From the NCBI RefSeq assembly GCF_023715685.1, contig NZ_JAMBOQ010000001.1, positions 248,001 to 312,000 of the forward strand: DNA of 64,000 nucleotides, read 5' to 3'. Shown in pieces: positions 41,058 to 50,158 of this stretch. Origin of the DNA: Priestia aryabhattai. Lineage in GTDB: Bacteria > Bacillota > Bacilli > Bacillales > Bacillaceae_H. The translations under genes and the position numbers were made by a program. The notes under the pieces were generated by a model. That model was not told where the DNA came from, ran no database searches, and worked only from the letters and a program-made list of their open reading frames with translations. Numbering within the stretch: position 1 is the first letter of the stretch; each line of letters opens with the position of its first letter.

Positions 41058-41516
41058 TCACTTGCGCTGCAAACTGCAAAAATCATATAAATCTAAACTG
41101 ACAATCAGTTTGTGAAATTGATCAAACAAATTAATAACAGCCAAAAGCTCTAATAGCTGCGTATCACTGTAATATTTCTTTAATTGATTCATCTCAGCAT
41201 CCGTCAAATCTCTCGGACGCACCCGATATACATCAATAAATCGAAACAGGAGTCGATCTTTTTCTTCAAGCTTTTCTTCTCTTAATACTTTTTGATTAAG
41301 CGTCTCATCACCTATATATGACATGCTCATACACGTCTCACAGCCGTTAACACCTGCTAGATAAAGCCTAATTTTTTCCTTTGTCTCTTTTTCTACTATA
41401 TCGCTCTTCCAAAGCGTGTCGTAAAGCCTATCATACAATCTTTTTACATGTGGAATTAAATTCAGTGCTTTTTCAAAATTTGTTCCCTCTTCGTTTGTTA
41501 ACAAAACTCTTGCCAT
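41058..41516 (-). CDS. AhpD-like / carboxymuconolactone decarboxylase-family protein
   Basis: A 152-residue all-helical protein. The CxxC motif in NGCETCMSMS (about residues 58-61) and overall helical pattern place it in the AhpD/CMD fold, whose members are peroxidase-associated thiol enzymes or decarboxylases. The usual glutamate and downstream histidine of AhpD are not in an obvious canonical position, apart from a His in LFDQFHKLI. Ribosome binding site AAGGAG upstream. Divergent from an Lrp-type regulator gene 120 bases away, a common regulator-target layout. Activity not determinable from sequence. Confidence 0.7.
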   Translation of the reverse strand: MARVLLTNEEGTNFEKALNLIPHVKRLYDRLYDTLWKSDIVEKETKEKIRLYLAGVNGCETCMSMSYIGDETLNQKVLREEKLEEKDRLLFRFIDVYRVRPRDLTDAEMNQLKKYYSDTQLLELLAVINLFDQFHKLIVSLDLYDFCSLQRK

Positions 41517-41636
41517 TTTTTACTCACTCCTTTTTAATTATTATAGTAAGAAAAATGGAAATTTCAGATAACATATAAAACATTTTATCTGTTATTACTA
41601 ATCAAATGAAACGTTAATAAGAAAGAAGGTTTTCAA

Positions 41637-42101
41637 TTGAAAATTGATGAAATTGATTTATCGATTTTGCAGGCGCTGCAGCAAAACAGCCGTCTTTCCT
41701 TAAGAGAGCTAGGAAAACAAATTAACTTGTCTCCTCCTTCGGTAGCAGAGCGAGTAAGGCAGCTAGAGAGCTTTGGCGTTATAAAAGGGTATACAATCGA
41801 TATTGATTATGAAAAGCTGCATTTGCCCGTGTCGTGTTTTATTGAAGTAACCATGAAAAACGGAGAGCACGAGCGTTTTAAACGATTTATTTCTCAGTAC
41901 CCCTATGCTTTATTCTGTGAGCGCATCGCTGGGCAAGCCTGCTTTATTACAAAGCTTCAGCTTCCTCACCTGCACGTACTAGAACAATTTATTAACGAAA
42001 TTACACCTTATGCCAAAACGATTTCACACATCGCCCTTTCTCACGTGGAGATGTCTCTTGAACTACTGAATCATTTAAAACATAAAAAGCACCTATCATA
42101 A
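41637..42101 (+). CDS. Lrp/AsnC-family transcriptional regulator
   Basis: A 154-residue feast/famine regulator. N-terminal helix-turn-helix: IDLSILQALQQNSRLSLREL and SPPSVAERVRQLESFGVIKG. C-terminal RAM/AsnC ligand domain from about residue 65. Start is TTG with GAAGG seven bases upstream; no ATG in frame is better placed. Members bind amino acids and control transport or metabolism genes. The divergent AhpD-like gene is the nearest candidate target. Confidence 0.87.
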   Translation: MKIDEIDLSILQALQQNSRLSLRELGKQINLSPPSVAERVRQLESFGVIKGYTIDIDYEKLHLPVSCFIEVTMKNGEHERFKRFISQYPYALFCERIAGQACFITKLQLPHLHVLEQFINEITPYAKTISHIALSHVEMSLELLNHLKHKKHLS

Positions 42102-42151
42102 ACGATAGAAGCTTTTGTTCATCCATTAAATTGTACAGCGTGAAAACACAC

Positions 42152-42181
42152 AAAAAATAACCCTCCAAAGCTGGAGGGTAT
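42152..42181. terminator. Terminator downstream of the Lrp-type gene
   Basis: Stem ACCCTCCA / TGGAGGGT with an AAGC loop; T-rich on the minus side, AT-rich on the plus side. Confidence 0.55.
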
Positions 42182-42254
42182 AAATTTTCCGAATAATGAA
42201 AGTTTTACAACTTTATTTTATCAGGTGCTGACATTTCTGTCTACTTAAAAATGT

Positions 42255-42287
42255 AAAAGAGCTCTCTATTATATAGACAGCTCTTTT
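42255..42287 (-). terminator. Terminator of the htrB operon
   Basis: Stem AAAAGAGCT(C)TCTAT / ATAGA(C)AGCTCTTTT between Lrp and the SurA-like gene; T-run short on the minus strand. Confidence 0.6.
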
Positions 42288-42329
42288 ACTGCTTGTTTTT
42301 TGGAAACAATCAATCTATATAAAAGGGAA

Positions 42330-43232
42330 CTACCTAAGGTGAAAAGTCACGTGAAGCCTTGGCAGTTCATCCTGGATATACCGGTTGATTCCATTCAAAA
42401 CAAGTTCATTCATCATTTCTTCTTTGACCTCTGATTCCGTTTTTTTATCTTTTTGTTTCAAAATAAGAATATAATAGGCTTTACCCATTTTAATGGGTTC
42501 GCTACTCTCTCCGATGTGCTGTTTTTTCAAAATGTCTATAAATGAGGAGGATAGACTTGAAAGCTTTAGATTATCAGCATTCTCTATTTTGCTGATTGTG
42601 TGGAGATCAGCAAATTTTTTTTGACCGTCTTGGAGCGATGTTCCCTTCTGCAGTTCAGCCGCAACAGCATCGGCATCATGTAAAGTTGGAAGAGTTAGCT
42701 GCGTAAAAGATACGCGCGTTACATTGTTTTCAATACGTTTATAGTAAGCGCTTAGTTTATCAGACGTAATTTGTTTACGGAAGTATTCCTCTAATTTAAA
42801 CTGATTCGTTAACTGGTTGGTTACATCACTAGAACGAATGTGTAATACTTCATAACCTTGCTTTCGTGTATCCTCGTCATATGAGCGTTTGATTTGCTTC
42901 CACATATCCTCGACTTGTTTTTGTACCCTATCGCTTGTCTCTAGATGTGCAATTAAGATTTTTTGCATCACAAGCCGCCGCAACAACTCTTTGCGGTAGC
43001 TTGTATCATTTAGCGGAGCATCGGGATTTAAGAACCCTTCAACGGCTAAAAAACGGTTGAATTCAGCTCCTGTCACCTTTCCTCCTTCATACGCTGCCAC
43101 TTCTTTGGTAGAAGATAGCTGACTAATTTCTACAGAAGGAAACATCGTGTTTGAATGCTTCCCTCCGCATCCTGTCAAAAGTCCGAACGCTGTTAATACT
43201 GCTAGCTGCAGCTTTAACGGTGTTGAACTCAT
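42330..43232 (-). CDS. SurA/PrsA-like lipoprotein
   Basis: A 300-residue lipoprotein precursor: signal peptide with lipobox LTGC (Cys about residue 22), then a SurA-N-type helical chaperone region (SYRKELLRRLVMQKILIAHL). The C-terminal half holds only a weak trace of the parvulin peptidyl-prolyl isomerase domain (VSFTQLTLPTLHDADAVAAE...GKAYYILILKQK), so isomerase activity is uncertain. Its ATG overlaps the htrB stop (ATGA), so a protease and a putative folding lipoprotein are co-translated. By context it should help fold or triage exported proteins under CssRS control. Confidence 0.75.
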   Translation of the reverse strand: MSSTPLKLQLAVLTAFGLLTGCGGKHSNTMFPSVEISQLSSTKEVAAYEGGKVTGAEFNRFLAVEGFLNPDAPLNDTSYRKELLRRLVMQKILIAHLETSDRVQKQVEDMWKQIKRSYDEDTRKQGYEVLHIRSSDVTNQLTNQFKLEEYFRKQITSDKLSAYYKRIENNVTRVSFTQLTLPTLHDADAVAAELQKGTSLQDGQKKFADLHTISKIENADNLKLSSLSSSFIDILKKQHIGESSEPIKMGKAYYILILKQKDKKTESEVKEEMMNELVLNGINRYIQDELPRLHVTFHLR

Positions 43233-44512
43233 CCATTGTTATCCTGCTGCTCTGAAAGCTTCAGAGAAATGGTTTGTTTCTTTCCGTTTCGGTACACGTC
43301 TAATTTCACCGTGTCTCCTACTTTGCGTTTTGTGTATAAGTATTGACGTAAATCACTGGATGTTTTAACTTTATTTCCATCGATGGCAACAATCACGTCT
43401 TTTGATTGTAAACCTGCATCAGAAGCAGAAGAAAACGGTTCAACTGTCGTTACGACAACTCCTTCAGACGTATCGCTTGTTAGGCCTAGTTGATTTTGTT
43501 TTGTTTCGGCTGAAAGCTGACCTACATCTTGAAGACCTACGCCCATATATGGACGGGTTATTTTACCGTTTTTCATCAGCTGTTCAATCGTTGGCTGCAC
43601 TTCATCACTTGGAAGAGCAAAGCCGATGCCTTCTACATTGTCTTCTGAAATTTTCATACTGTTAATACCTATTACTTCACCGGAAGAATTGATTAAGGCA
43701 CCACCGCTGTTTCCCGGATTAATAGCCGCATCCGTTTGAATCACGTCTACGTTCCAATTGTCTGAAATAGGAACGGAGCGTTTCGCTGCGCTGACGATAC
43801 CTTGTGTGACCGTACGCGAGAATTGTTCACCAAGAGGGTTTCCGATTGCAAGAACCGTTTCACCCGCTACTAAATCTGATGATTTCCCGAACTTCGCCAC
43901 TTGTTCCACATTTTTATCGGACATTTCAAGCACGGCTAAATCCGTTAGCGCATCAGCTCCTACAATTTTAGCTTGTTCTTTTTGACCGTTTGAAAGTGAC
44001 ACTTCTACTTCGCTTGCGCCATCAATAACGTGGTTATTTGTCACAACGTATGCTTTTCCATTTTCTTTTTTAAAAATAACACCTGAACCCGTTCCTGCTT
44101 CTTGCGTTTGGGTATCTCCAGAAAATGGATTTGTTTGCTGCTGGATGTTATTCACGCCTACAACAGCCGCTGATACTTTATTTACAACTGAAACAAGATC
44201 TGACTGATTCACGGTGGTGCTTACTGTTCGAGGTGTTGTGCTCGTCGTTGTTGCGGTTTGAGTCTGCGTTGTTTGATTCGTTTGATTCGCTGTTTGCGTA
44301 TCAGCTGAATCCATTAACCCTAGCTGCGGAGCGCCGTATAACACAATTCCTCCCCCTAGCACTGCTCCTGCGATGGAAGATGCGATCACTGGAAATAAGC
44401 GTCTTTTTGGTGGCTGTGATGACGATGAAGGCTGATACTGATCATAGCGCTGCTGGCGGTTTTCATATTCTTCTTTTCGTTCTTGCTCTCTTTCATAATC
44501 ACGTGGATCCAT
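43229..44512 (-). CDS. htrB: HtrB/HtrA-type membrane serine protease
   Basis: A 427-residue DegP/HtrA-family protease: cytoplasmic charged N-terminus (MDPRDYEREQERKEEYENRQ), one membrane segment (~50-75), a Thr/Gln-rich linker, trypsin-like domain with the triad His in VTNNHVI, Asp in LTDLAVLE and Ser in NPGNSGGA, then a C-terminal PDZ domain (about 330-420). Start ATG at 44510-44512 has AAGGAG eight bases upstream. The locus is divergent from cssRS, as htrB (yvtA) is in B. subtilis, and CssR-type octamers sit between. Quality-control protease at the outer face of the membrane. Confidence 0.9.
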   Translation of the reverse strand: MDPRDYEREQERKEEYENRQQRYDQYQPSSSSQPPKRRLFPVIASSIAGAVLGGGIVLYGAPQLGLMDSADTQTANQTNQTTQTQTATTTSTTPRTVSTTVNQSDLVSVVNKVSAAVVGVNNIQQQTNPFSGDTQTQEAGTGSGVIFKKENGKAYVVTNNHVIDGASEVEVSLSNGQKEQAKIVGADALTDLAVLEMSDKNVEQVAKFGKSSDLVAGETVLAIGNPLGEQFSRTVTQGIVSAAKRSVPISDNWNVDVIQTDAAINPGNSGGALINSSGEVIGINSMKISEDNVEGIGFALPSDEVQPTIEQLMKNGKITRPYMGVGLQDVGQLSAETKQNQLGLTSDTSEGVVVTTVEPFSSASDAGLQSKDVIVAIDGNKVKTSSDLRQYLYTKRKVGDTVKLDVYRNGKKQTISLKLSEQQDNNG

Positions 44513-44593
44513 GAAAAACACTCCTTTAAACGTAGCAAATTTTATGTTATCTATACTATAAAATAAAAGTTTGGGATAAGTATCAAAACAATG

Positions 44594-44609
44594 TGTGAAA
44601 TTGTGAAAA
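44594..44609. promoter_or_regulatory. CssR-type tandem octamers between htrB and cssR
   Basis: TGTGAAAT and TGTGAAAA directly adjacent (minus strand TTTTCACA-ATTTCACA). The TTTTCACA octamer is the element described upstream of B. subtilis htrA/htrB as the CssR target. Confidence 0.65.
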
Positions 44610-44740
44610 ATTTCTTTATAACAGCAAACACGTAGTATAATAGCGGGTACGTAGACCATTAAAGAAATGAGCATAGGCATTCATGGAGCAATATGCTTGA
44701 TTTACCTTAATTTTCATATATTCAGAGGAAGGTGTCAAAT

Positions 44741-45412
44741 TTGAGCTTTACACTATATCTAGTAGAGGATGAACAAAATTTAAATGAAGTTTTAACCCTT
44801 TACCTTCAAAAAGAAGGCTGGGACGTGCGCTCATTTTTTAACGGTACGGATGCCAAAGAAATGATTGCAACTCCTCCACACCTGTGGATTTTAGATATTA
44901 TGCTGCCTGACATTGACGGGTATCAGCTCATTCGTGAAATCAAGCAGCAAACGCCACATGTTCCTGTTATTTTCATCTCAGCACGCGATGCTGATATTGA
45001 CCGAGTTCTTGGACTTGAAATGGGAAGCGACGACTATTTATCAAAGCCTTTTTTGCCTCGTGAACTAGTCATTCGAGCAAATAAACTGCTAAACCTCGTA
45101 TATGGTTCAACCAAAAAACAAACCGATACCATTACGCTGACTCCCTATGAAATCGATTTATATACGCGCACAGTCAGTGAAAATGGAAAGCCAATTGATT
45201 TAACGTCTAAAGAATTTGATTTTCTTGTCACCATTTCGAAGGACCTTGGACAGGCTTTTTCACGGGAGCAGCTGCTGAATCTAATTTGGGGAGAAGATTA
45301 TTTTGGCACAGACCGAGTGGTGGATGATTTAGTAAGGCGCGTGCGTAAAAAAATGCCGCAAGCACGAATTGAAACGATTTACGGATACGGATATCGGATG
45401 ATGAAAGCATGA
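44741..45412 (+). CDS. cssR: CssR, secretion-stress response regulator
   Basis: A 223-residue OmpR-type regulator closely matching B. subtilis CssR: YLVEDEQNLNEVLTLYL, HLWILDIMLPDIDGYQLI (phospho-Asp in this block), FISARDADIDRVLGLE and C-terminal GTDRVVDDLVRRVRKKMP. I start at TTG (44741), which follows AAGGTG by six bases and gives the family N-terminus MSFTLYLVEDE; a GTG three codons upstream is too near the binding site. Activates htrA/htrB when misfolded exported proteins accumulate. Four-base overlap with cssS. Confidence 0.92.
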   Translation: MSFTLYLVEDEQNLNEVLTLYLQKEGWDVRSFFNGTDAKEMIATPPHLWILDIMLPDIDGYQLIREIKQQTPHVPVIFISARDADIDRVLGLEMGSDDYLSKPFLPRELVIRANKLLNLVYGSTKKQTDTITLTPYEIDLYTRTVSENGKPIDLTSKEFDFLVTISKDLGQAFSREQLLNLIWGEDYFGTDRVVDDLVRRVRKKMPQARIETIYGYGYRMMKA

Positions 45413-46758
45413 AAAACAAGTCGCTTGCATTTCAAATTTGGCTCGTAATCTCCGGTATTTTACTGCTTATTTCGATTTTGCTCGCTATTTTATTCCCAAC
45501 GACGCTCAGACAGTTCTTCACGGACGAAATTTATACAACCATTGAAAATGAGCAGCATATTTTAAAAGAATACGGCCTGCCAAGCCGCTCAGGAGAATAC
45601 TATTTTAGCAATGAAGATAGCGAACCGACGCTTGGTAATCGGACGGTTGATCATATTTTACTGCCTGAGCATGCGGACATCTCTTATTTTTCATCACGCG
45701 TTTTGCCTCAAGACTTTTTGAAAAAAGCACAGGAAGATGCGATCAGTCAGCGAAAAATCGTCGCTCGCTATGAAAAAGATCTCGGCAACCGAACGCTTTT
45801 TTATGTGATTCGAAAAGTAAGCGTGAACGGACAGCCTGCTTTTTTGCTTTCTTTTTCGTGGGATACGTATCGCAACGCGCTCACTTCTACTCTTTTTAAA
45901 CAGCTGCTTCTCGTGATTTCGATTGTATTTTTATTCAGCTGGCTTCCATCTATTTGGCTATCAAGATATTTAAGCAAGCCGCTTGTATCGCTTGAAAAAG
46001 ATGTCAAAAAAATTGCTGAACAAAATTGGCATGAACCCGTTACGGTGAACCGTTCCGATGAAATTGGCAAATTAGGCGCGTCCATAGAGCAAATGCGCAA
46101 AAGGCTCGTATCTAAAGATGAAGCACAGCAAACGCTGCTTCAAAATATTTCACACGATTTAAAAACACCGGTTATGGTTATTCAAAGCTACGCTCAGTCG
46201 ATTCAAGACGGCATTTATCCAAAAGGCGATTTATCTCAAACGGTAAAAGTCATTGAAGATGAATCCAAAAACCTTGAGAAGAAAATCCGCGATTTGCTTT
46301 ACTTAACCAAGCTTGACTATATGTCCACTCATCAGCTTGCACAAGATGATTTTGATTTTGCTGCACTACTTCATGAAGTAGTGGATCGCTTGCGATGGAG
46401 ACGCCCTGAAATAAAGTGGGAATTTGACGACGTAAACGTAACGATTAGAGGAGACAAAGAGCTGTGGACAAAGGTCCTTGAAAATGTACTCGATAATCAG
46501 CTACGATATACGGATGCGAAGGTTTCACTTTCGCTTGCTAAACATCAAACGAACGTTCAATGTATAATCAGCAACGACGGTCCGCCGATTGATCAAAGCG
46601 TGCTTCAACACTTGTTTGAACCGTTTAAAAAAGGAGCAAACGGTGAATTCGGTATTGGCTTAAGTATCGTAAAGCGTATTGTTACGATGCACGATGCAGC
46701 AATTACAGCTAAAAACACAGACACCGGAGTGACGTTTTCACTTACTATTCCTATATAA
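45409..46758 (+). CDS. cssS: CssS, secretion-stress sensor histidine kinase
   Basis: A 449-residue membrane kinase with the CssS start MKNKSLAFQIWLVISGILLL, two membrane segments (about 10-30 and 162-182) around an extracytoplasmic sensor of ~130 residues, a HAMP linker, H-box ISHDLKTPVMVIQ, N-box VLDNQLRYT (variant of the usual NLxxNA) and G2 box FGIGLSIVKRI. Senses misfolded proteins at the membrane/wall interface and phosphorylates CssR. Start overlaps the cssR stop (ATGA). Confidence 0.92.
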   Translation: MKNKSLAFQIWLVISGILLLISILLAILFPTTLRQFFTDEIYTTIENEQHILKEYGLPSRSGEYYFSNEDSEPTLGNRTVDHILLPEHADISYFSSRVLPQDFLKKAQEDAISQRKIVARYEKDLGNRTLFYVIRKVSVNGQPAFLLSFSWDTYRNALTSTLFKQLLLVISIVFLFSWLPSIWLSRYLSKPLVSLEKDVKKIAEQNWHEPVTVNRSDEIGKLGASIEQMRKRLVSKDEAQQTLLQNISHDLKTPVMVIQSYAQSIQDGIYPKGDLSQTVKVIEDESKNLEKKIRDLLYLTKLDYMSTHQLAQDDFDFAALLHEVVDRLRWRRPEIKWEFDDVNVTIRGDKELWTKVLENVLDNQLRYTDAKVSLSLAKHQTNVQCIISNDGPPIDQSVLQHLFEPFKKGANGEFGIGLSIVKRIVTMHDAAITAKNTDTGVTFSLTIPI

Positions 46759-46761
46759 ACT

Positions 46762-46795
46762 AAAAAAGCAAGGGAGTCGAATCCCTTGCTTTTTT
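46762..46795. terminator. Bidirectional terminator between cssS and dcyD
   Basis: Stem AAAAAAGCAAGGGA / TCCCTTGCTTTTTT with a six-base loop, convergent genes. Confidence 0.85.
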
Positions 46796-47786
46796 ATGAA
46801 AAAACCGATGTATATGCATAAAGAGCCGGTGAGCCGCCTGAGTGAATGAACACCACATTTTCATCCTTTTTAAAATAACCCTTTCGAATTAAATCAATCA
46901 GGCCGGCCATCGCTTTTCCTGTATATACAGGATCCAATAAAATCCCTTCCGTACTGGCCACAAGTTTGACTGCTTCCACCATCTCTTCTGTCGGAACAGC
47001 GTAACCTGGACCTACGTATTCATCCATACATACAATATCTTCTTTTTTAAAAGGCGTTTTACTATGTAAATGATCATAAAGTTCACTCGTCAGCTTGGCA
47101 ACTTTCACTTCTTGCTCTTTTTTAGCACGACTGACATTCATTCCAATAACAGACACGTCACTTTGAAGACTTTGAAAGCCTGCCACTAACCCTGCATGCA
47201 TGCCCCCGCTGCCGCTTGTGCAAACCACGTGACTAAGCTTTATTTGCTGCTCATAGCTTTGCATAAGCAACTCTTGTGCACAACCAGCGTACCCCGTTGC
47301 ACCGATAACATTCGACCCTCCTACTGGAATTAGGTACGGCTTATGACCTTTTTCAATTAACTCTCCCTCCACTTTTTCCATTTCCGCTGTCAAATCCGAA
47401 CCTTCAGCGACAAACCGCATGTCGTGAGCGCCTAATAAATGATAAAGAAAATAGTTCCCTGTCGGCTGATCGCTTGCTTTATTCTCTCCTTCTTCCAATA
47501 CGAGCACGCATTTCATTTGCTCTTTTACAGCCGCAGCAAGCGTCAAACGACAGTGATTGGATTGTATCGCTCCGCACGTTACAAGCACGTCTGCTCCTTG
47601 CGCTTTTGCATCTGCTACTAAATATTCAAGCTTACGCGTCTTATTTCCGCCCCCTGTCAGTCCGAGCATATCATCCCGCTTCATATAAATTGAAGGTCCG
47701 TTTAACTGCTCTGATAAAACCGATAGCTTTTCTAAATGTGTAGGGGAATCTGTATATTTTCTTCTAGAAAATTGGGTTAAGTTCAT
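46794..47786 (-). CDS. dcyD: D-cysteine desulfhydrase / ACC deaminase-family PLP enzyme
   Basis: A 330-residue fold-type II PLP enzyme. The catalytic lysine lies in GGGNKTRKLEYL, the substrate-loop Ser-Asn in CGAIQSNHCR, and the phosphate-binding region in TSGSGGMHAGL. Length and motifs fit the DcyD/ACC deaminase group; most Bacillus members are annotated as D-cysteine desulfhydrase (D-cysteine to pyruvate, H2S and ammonia). The sequence does not exclude 1-aminocyclopropane-1-carboxylate deaminase activity. Single gene, cytoplasmic. Confidence 0.8.
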   Translation of the reverse strand: MNLTQFSRRKYTDSPTHLEKLSVLSEQLNGPSIYMKRDDMLGLTGGGNKTRKLEYLVADAKAQGADVLVTCGAIQSNHCRLTLAAAVKEQMKCVLVLEEGENKASDQPTGNYFLYHLLGAHDMRFVAEGSDLTAEMEKVEGELIEKGHKPYLIPVGGSNVIGATGYAGCAQELLMQSYEQQIKLSHVVCTSGSGGMHAGLVAGFQSLQSDVSVIGMNVSRAKKEQEVKVAKLTSELYDHLHSKTPFKKEDIVCMDEYVGPGYAVPTEEMVEAVKLVASTEGILLDPVYTGKAMAGLIDLIRKGYFKKDENVVFIHSGGSPALYAYTSVFS

Positions 47787-47937
47787 ACTCTCATCCTCTC
47801 TTTCGTATTTGCTCTATTTTACCATAGGAGCAGCTTGTGAAGAGCTTTTTACGAAAGGGCTTTCTATAACTTGTATACATAAGAACAAGTAGTCAACATA
47901 CATTAAACCATATAAACAGTTTGAAGGAGTGTTTTCA

Positions 47938-48456
47938 ATGAGTGAAAAAGCAGTACTTTGCAGCGTCTCACGAGTAGTCAAATCACAGCACATTTTTCCA
48001 AATGATCTAAACAATTACCACACCCTTTTTGGTGGGAAAATTGTAGCTGATATGGACATGACGGCTTCTCTTTCAGCAGCTAAACATTCCCGAAAGTCGT
48101 GTGTTACAGTTTCCATTGATCACGTTGACTTTATCGAACCCGTCACCGAAGAAGATTTTATTTCATATGAAGCATTTGTTGTTGTCACAGGAAAAAGCTC
48201 TATGATTATTTTTGTTAAAGTGATTGCCGAAAATTTGTTAACGGGCATTAAACGTATTGCTGCTACTTCTTTTCTCACCTTTGTTGCATTAGAAAACGGG
48301 AAACCTGCCCCCGTTCCTCAAGTTATTGCTCAAACTGAAGAAGAAAAAAGTCTTCAAAAAGTAGCTCTTGAACGAAAAGAGTCCAAAAAAACGCAGGTTG
48401 AGCACAGCAAAGCTATTGCGAGCATCTTATCTAAATCTTTGCGCAGCAGTAATTAA
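47938..48456 (+). CDS. YkhA-like acyl-CoA thioesterase
   Basis: A 172-residue hotdog-fold thioesterase, length of B. subtilis YkhA. Motifs: HTLFGGKIVADMDMTASLSA (active-site Asn/Asp region), SIDHVDFIEPVTEEDFI and the central helix. Hydrolyses acyl-CoA to free acid and CoA; chain-length preference not visible. Start ATG at 47938 has AAGGAG eight bases upstream; a GTG nine bases earlier is in frame but too near the binding site. Followed by a very strong terminator. Confidence 0.85.
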   Translation: MSEKAVLCSVSRVVKSQHIFPNDLNNYHTLFGGKIVADMDMTASLSAAKHSRKSCVTVSIDHVDFIEPVTEEDFISYEAFVVVTGKSSMIIFVKVIAENLLTGIKRIAATSFLTFVALENGKPAPVPQVIAQTEEEKSLQKVALERKESKKTQVEHSKAIASILSKSLRSSN

Positions 48457-48459
48457 GCT

Positions 48460-48504
48460 CTTCATCTAAAAAGCCGTTGTCTGCTTTTTAGATGAAGTTT
48501 TTTT
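48460..48504 (+). terminator. Terminator of the thioesterase gene
   Basis: Fifteen-bp perfect stem CTTCATCTAAAAAGC and complement, eight-base loop, T7. Confidence 0.9.
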
Positions 48505-48514
48505 AGTTTTCACA

Positions 48515-48543
48515 TTGTTATTTAATGTAATATGCGATATATT
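48515..48543 (+). promoter_or_regulatory. Promoter of the GntR gene, placing the start site at the ATG
   Basis: TTGTTA (48515-48520), 17-base spacer, TATATT (48538-48543). Transcription should start about 7 bases further on, at the ATG at 48550, so the mRNA may be leaderless. Confidence 0.55.
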
Positions 48544-48549
48544 GGTTTT

Positions 48550-49212
48550 ATGAAAAATAACATTCAACCTCTCAAACGACTTTCCCTACGGGAGGAAGTC
48601 TATCAAACACTTAAACACAATATTGTTATGCTTGAATTTCAGCCGGAACAAAAGCTTCAGGATAAAGAACTGGCTGAGCAATTTGGAGTTAGCCGCACTC
48701 CTGTTCGAGAAGCATTAAAAAGGCTCGAAGATGAAGGCCTTGTCCAAACGACTCCCGGCTCTTCTACAAAAGTGGCTCCATTAAACCTTGAGGAGGCAAA
48801 ACAATCTTTTATTGTCGTCGCAGCTCTTCATGCACTTGCTGCTAAGCTGTCTTGTACTTCATTACAAGAAAAAGACATGGGCGAACTAACCAAACACAAT
48901 CAATCTCTAGAACATGCGATCAAAACAAGAAATGTACTTGAAGCGATCGAAGCAGATGAAGCATTTCATTCCGTTTTTTTAAACCGGGCGAATAATGTAG
49001 AGCTAGAGCGTGTTGTAAAACAAACAAGCGCCAAAATTCAGCGTCTGGAAATCGCTCGCTTTTCTTCTCTTGCTAGCCTTGCTTCCGTTGACCAGCACAA
49101 AGAAATCATAAACGCTTGCCGTCAAAAAGATGTCGCACTGACATCACAGCTTGTCGAAACAAACTGGCTGACACTAGGTGAAGCGCTGACAAGTGAGGAG
49201 GAATCAAAGTGA
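48550..49212 (+). CDS. GntR-family (FadR/FCD-type) transcriptional regulator
   Basis: A 220-residue regulator: N-terminal GntR winged helix (LREEVYQTLKHNIVMLEFQP, KELAEQFGVSRTPVREALKR, LEDEGLVQTTPGSSTKVAPL) and a C-terminal all-helical FCD-type ligand domain with His residues in AFHSVFLNRANN and DQHKEII. Start chosen at 48550; an ATG at 48532 lies inside the promoter. No Shine-Dalgarno sequence precedes either. Overlaps the downstream transporter gene by four bases, so it probably controls that exporter. Confidence 0.82.
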   Translation: MKNNIQPLKRLSLREEVYQTLKHNIVMLEFQPEQKLQDKELAEQFGVSRTPVREALKRLEDEGLVQTTPGSSTKVAPLNLEEAKQSFIVVAALHALAAKLSCTSLQEKDMGELTKHNQSLEHAIKTRNVLEAIEADEAFHSVFLNRANNVELERVVKQTSAKIQRLEIARFSSLASLASVDQHKEIINACRQKDVALTSQLVETNWLTLGEALTSEEESK

Positions 49213-50150
49213 AGCCTCTTTTATTAGGCATTGCTGCATCATTTTTTTTTGCTTTTACATTTGTTTTAAATCGAGCGATGGATTTATCCGGAGGCAGCTG
49301 GGCGTGGAGCGCGTCGCTGCGCTATTTTTTTATGGTACCTCTTTTGCTTGTGCTTGTTTATTTTTGGGGTGGTATCAAACCTGTGGTGGCAGAAATAAAA
49401 GCCCGGCCGCAAAAATGGCTGCTTTGGAGCACGGTGGGATTTGGTTTATTTTACGCTCCTCTTTGTTTTGCTTCAGCCTACGGTCCCGGTTGGCTTATTG
49501 CAGGCACTTGGCAAATCACGATTTTATCGGGGTCTCTCCTAGCTCCTTTGTTTTACAAGGAAGGAAAACAGCGAGGAGTCATTCCTTTTAAACAGCTAGG
49601 GTTTTCGTTTATTATTTTAATAGGAGTTGTGCTCATGCAGCTTGAGCATGCGACTGAACTGTCGGCCGCTACTGCCTTGCTTTGTACCATTCCAATTTTG
49701 ATTGCCTCTTTTGCGTATCCGCTTGGCAACCGTAAAATGATGGAGGTGTCGTCACTTAATACTTTTCAGCGCGTGCTTGGAATGACACTTTCAAGCCTGC
49801 CGTTTTGGATTATTCTTTCTGTCTATGCCTACGTGACCGCTGGACTACCAAAAACAACTCAGATTTATCAAAGCAGTTTAGTTGCTTTACTTTCAGGCGT
49901 ATGTGCAACGGTTTTATTTTTTGCGGCAACCGACCTTGTTAAAAAAGATTCTCAAAAGTTAGGTGCAGTTGAAGCTACACAATCGATGGAAGTTTTATTT
50001 GCTCTGCTAGGTGAGGTCTTCCTTCTATCAAGTCCTTTACCATCGATTCTTTCTTGGGTTGGAATGGGAATTATCGTAGCAGGTATGGTTCTTCACAGCT
50101 ACCAAACGAGCCATAAAAAAGCTATACCGCAAAAAGAATTGACCTACTAA
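49209..50150 (+). CDS. EmrE/DMT-superfamily multidrug efflux-type transporter
   Basis: A 313-residue protein with ten hydrophobic segments. It belongs to the multidrug-resistance efflux (EmrE-like, DMT) group: LLLGIAASFFFAFTFVLNRA, SWAWSASLRYFFMVPLLLVL and GAVEATQSMEVLFALLGEVF mark the repeated EamA-like halves. Start GTG overlaps the GntR stop and has GAGGAGG upstream, so expression is coupled to the regulator. Substrate unknown. Confidence 0.8.
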   Translation: MKPLLLGIAASFFFAFTFVLNRAMDLSGGSWAWSASLRYFFMVPLLLVLVYFWGGIKPVVAEIKARPQKWLLWSTVGFGLFYAPLCFASAYGPGWLIAGTWQITILSGSLLAPLFYKEGKQRGVIPFKQLGFSFIILIGVVLMQLEHATELSAATALLCTIPILIASFAYPLGNRKMMEVSSLNTFQRVLGMTLSSLPFWIILSVYAYVTAGLPKTTQIYQSSLVALLSGVCATVLFFAATDLVKKDSQKLGAVEATQSMEVLFALLGEVFLLSSPLPSILSWVGMGIIVAGMVLHSYQTSHKKAIPQKELTY

Positions 50151-50158
50151 CCAATAAC

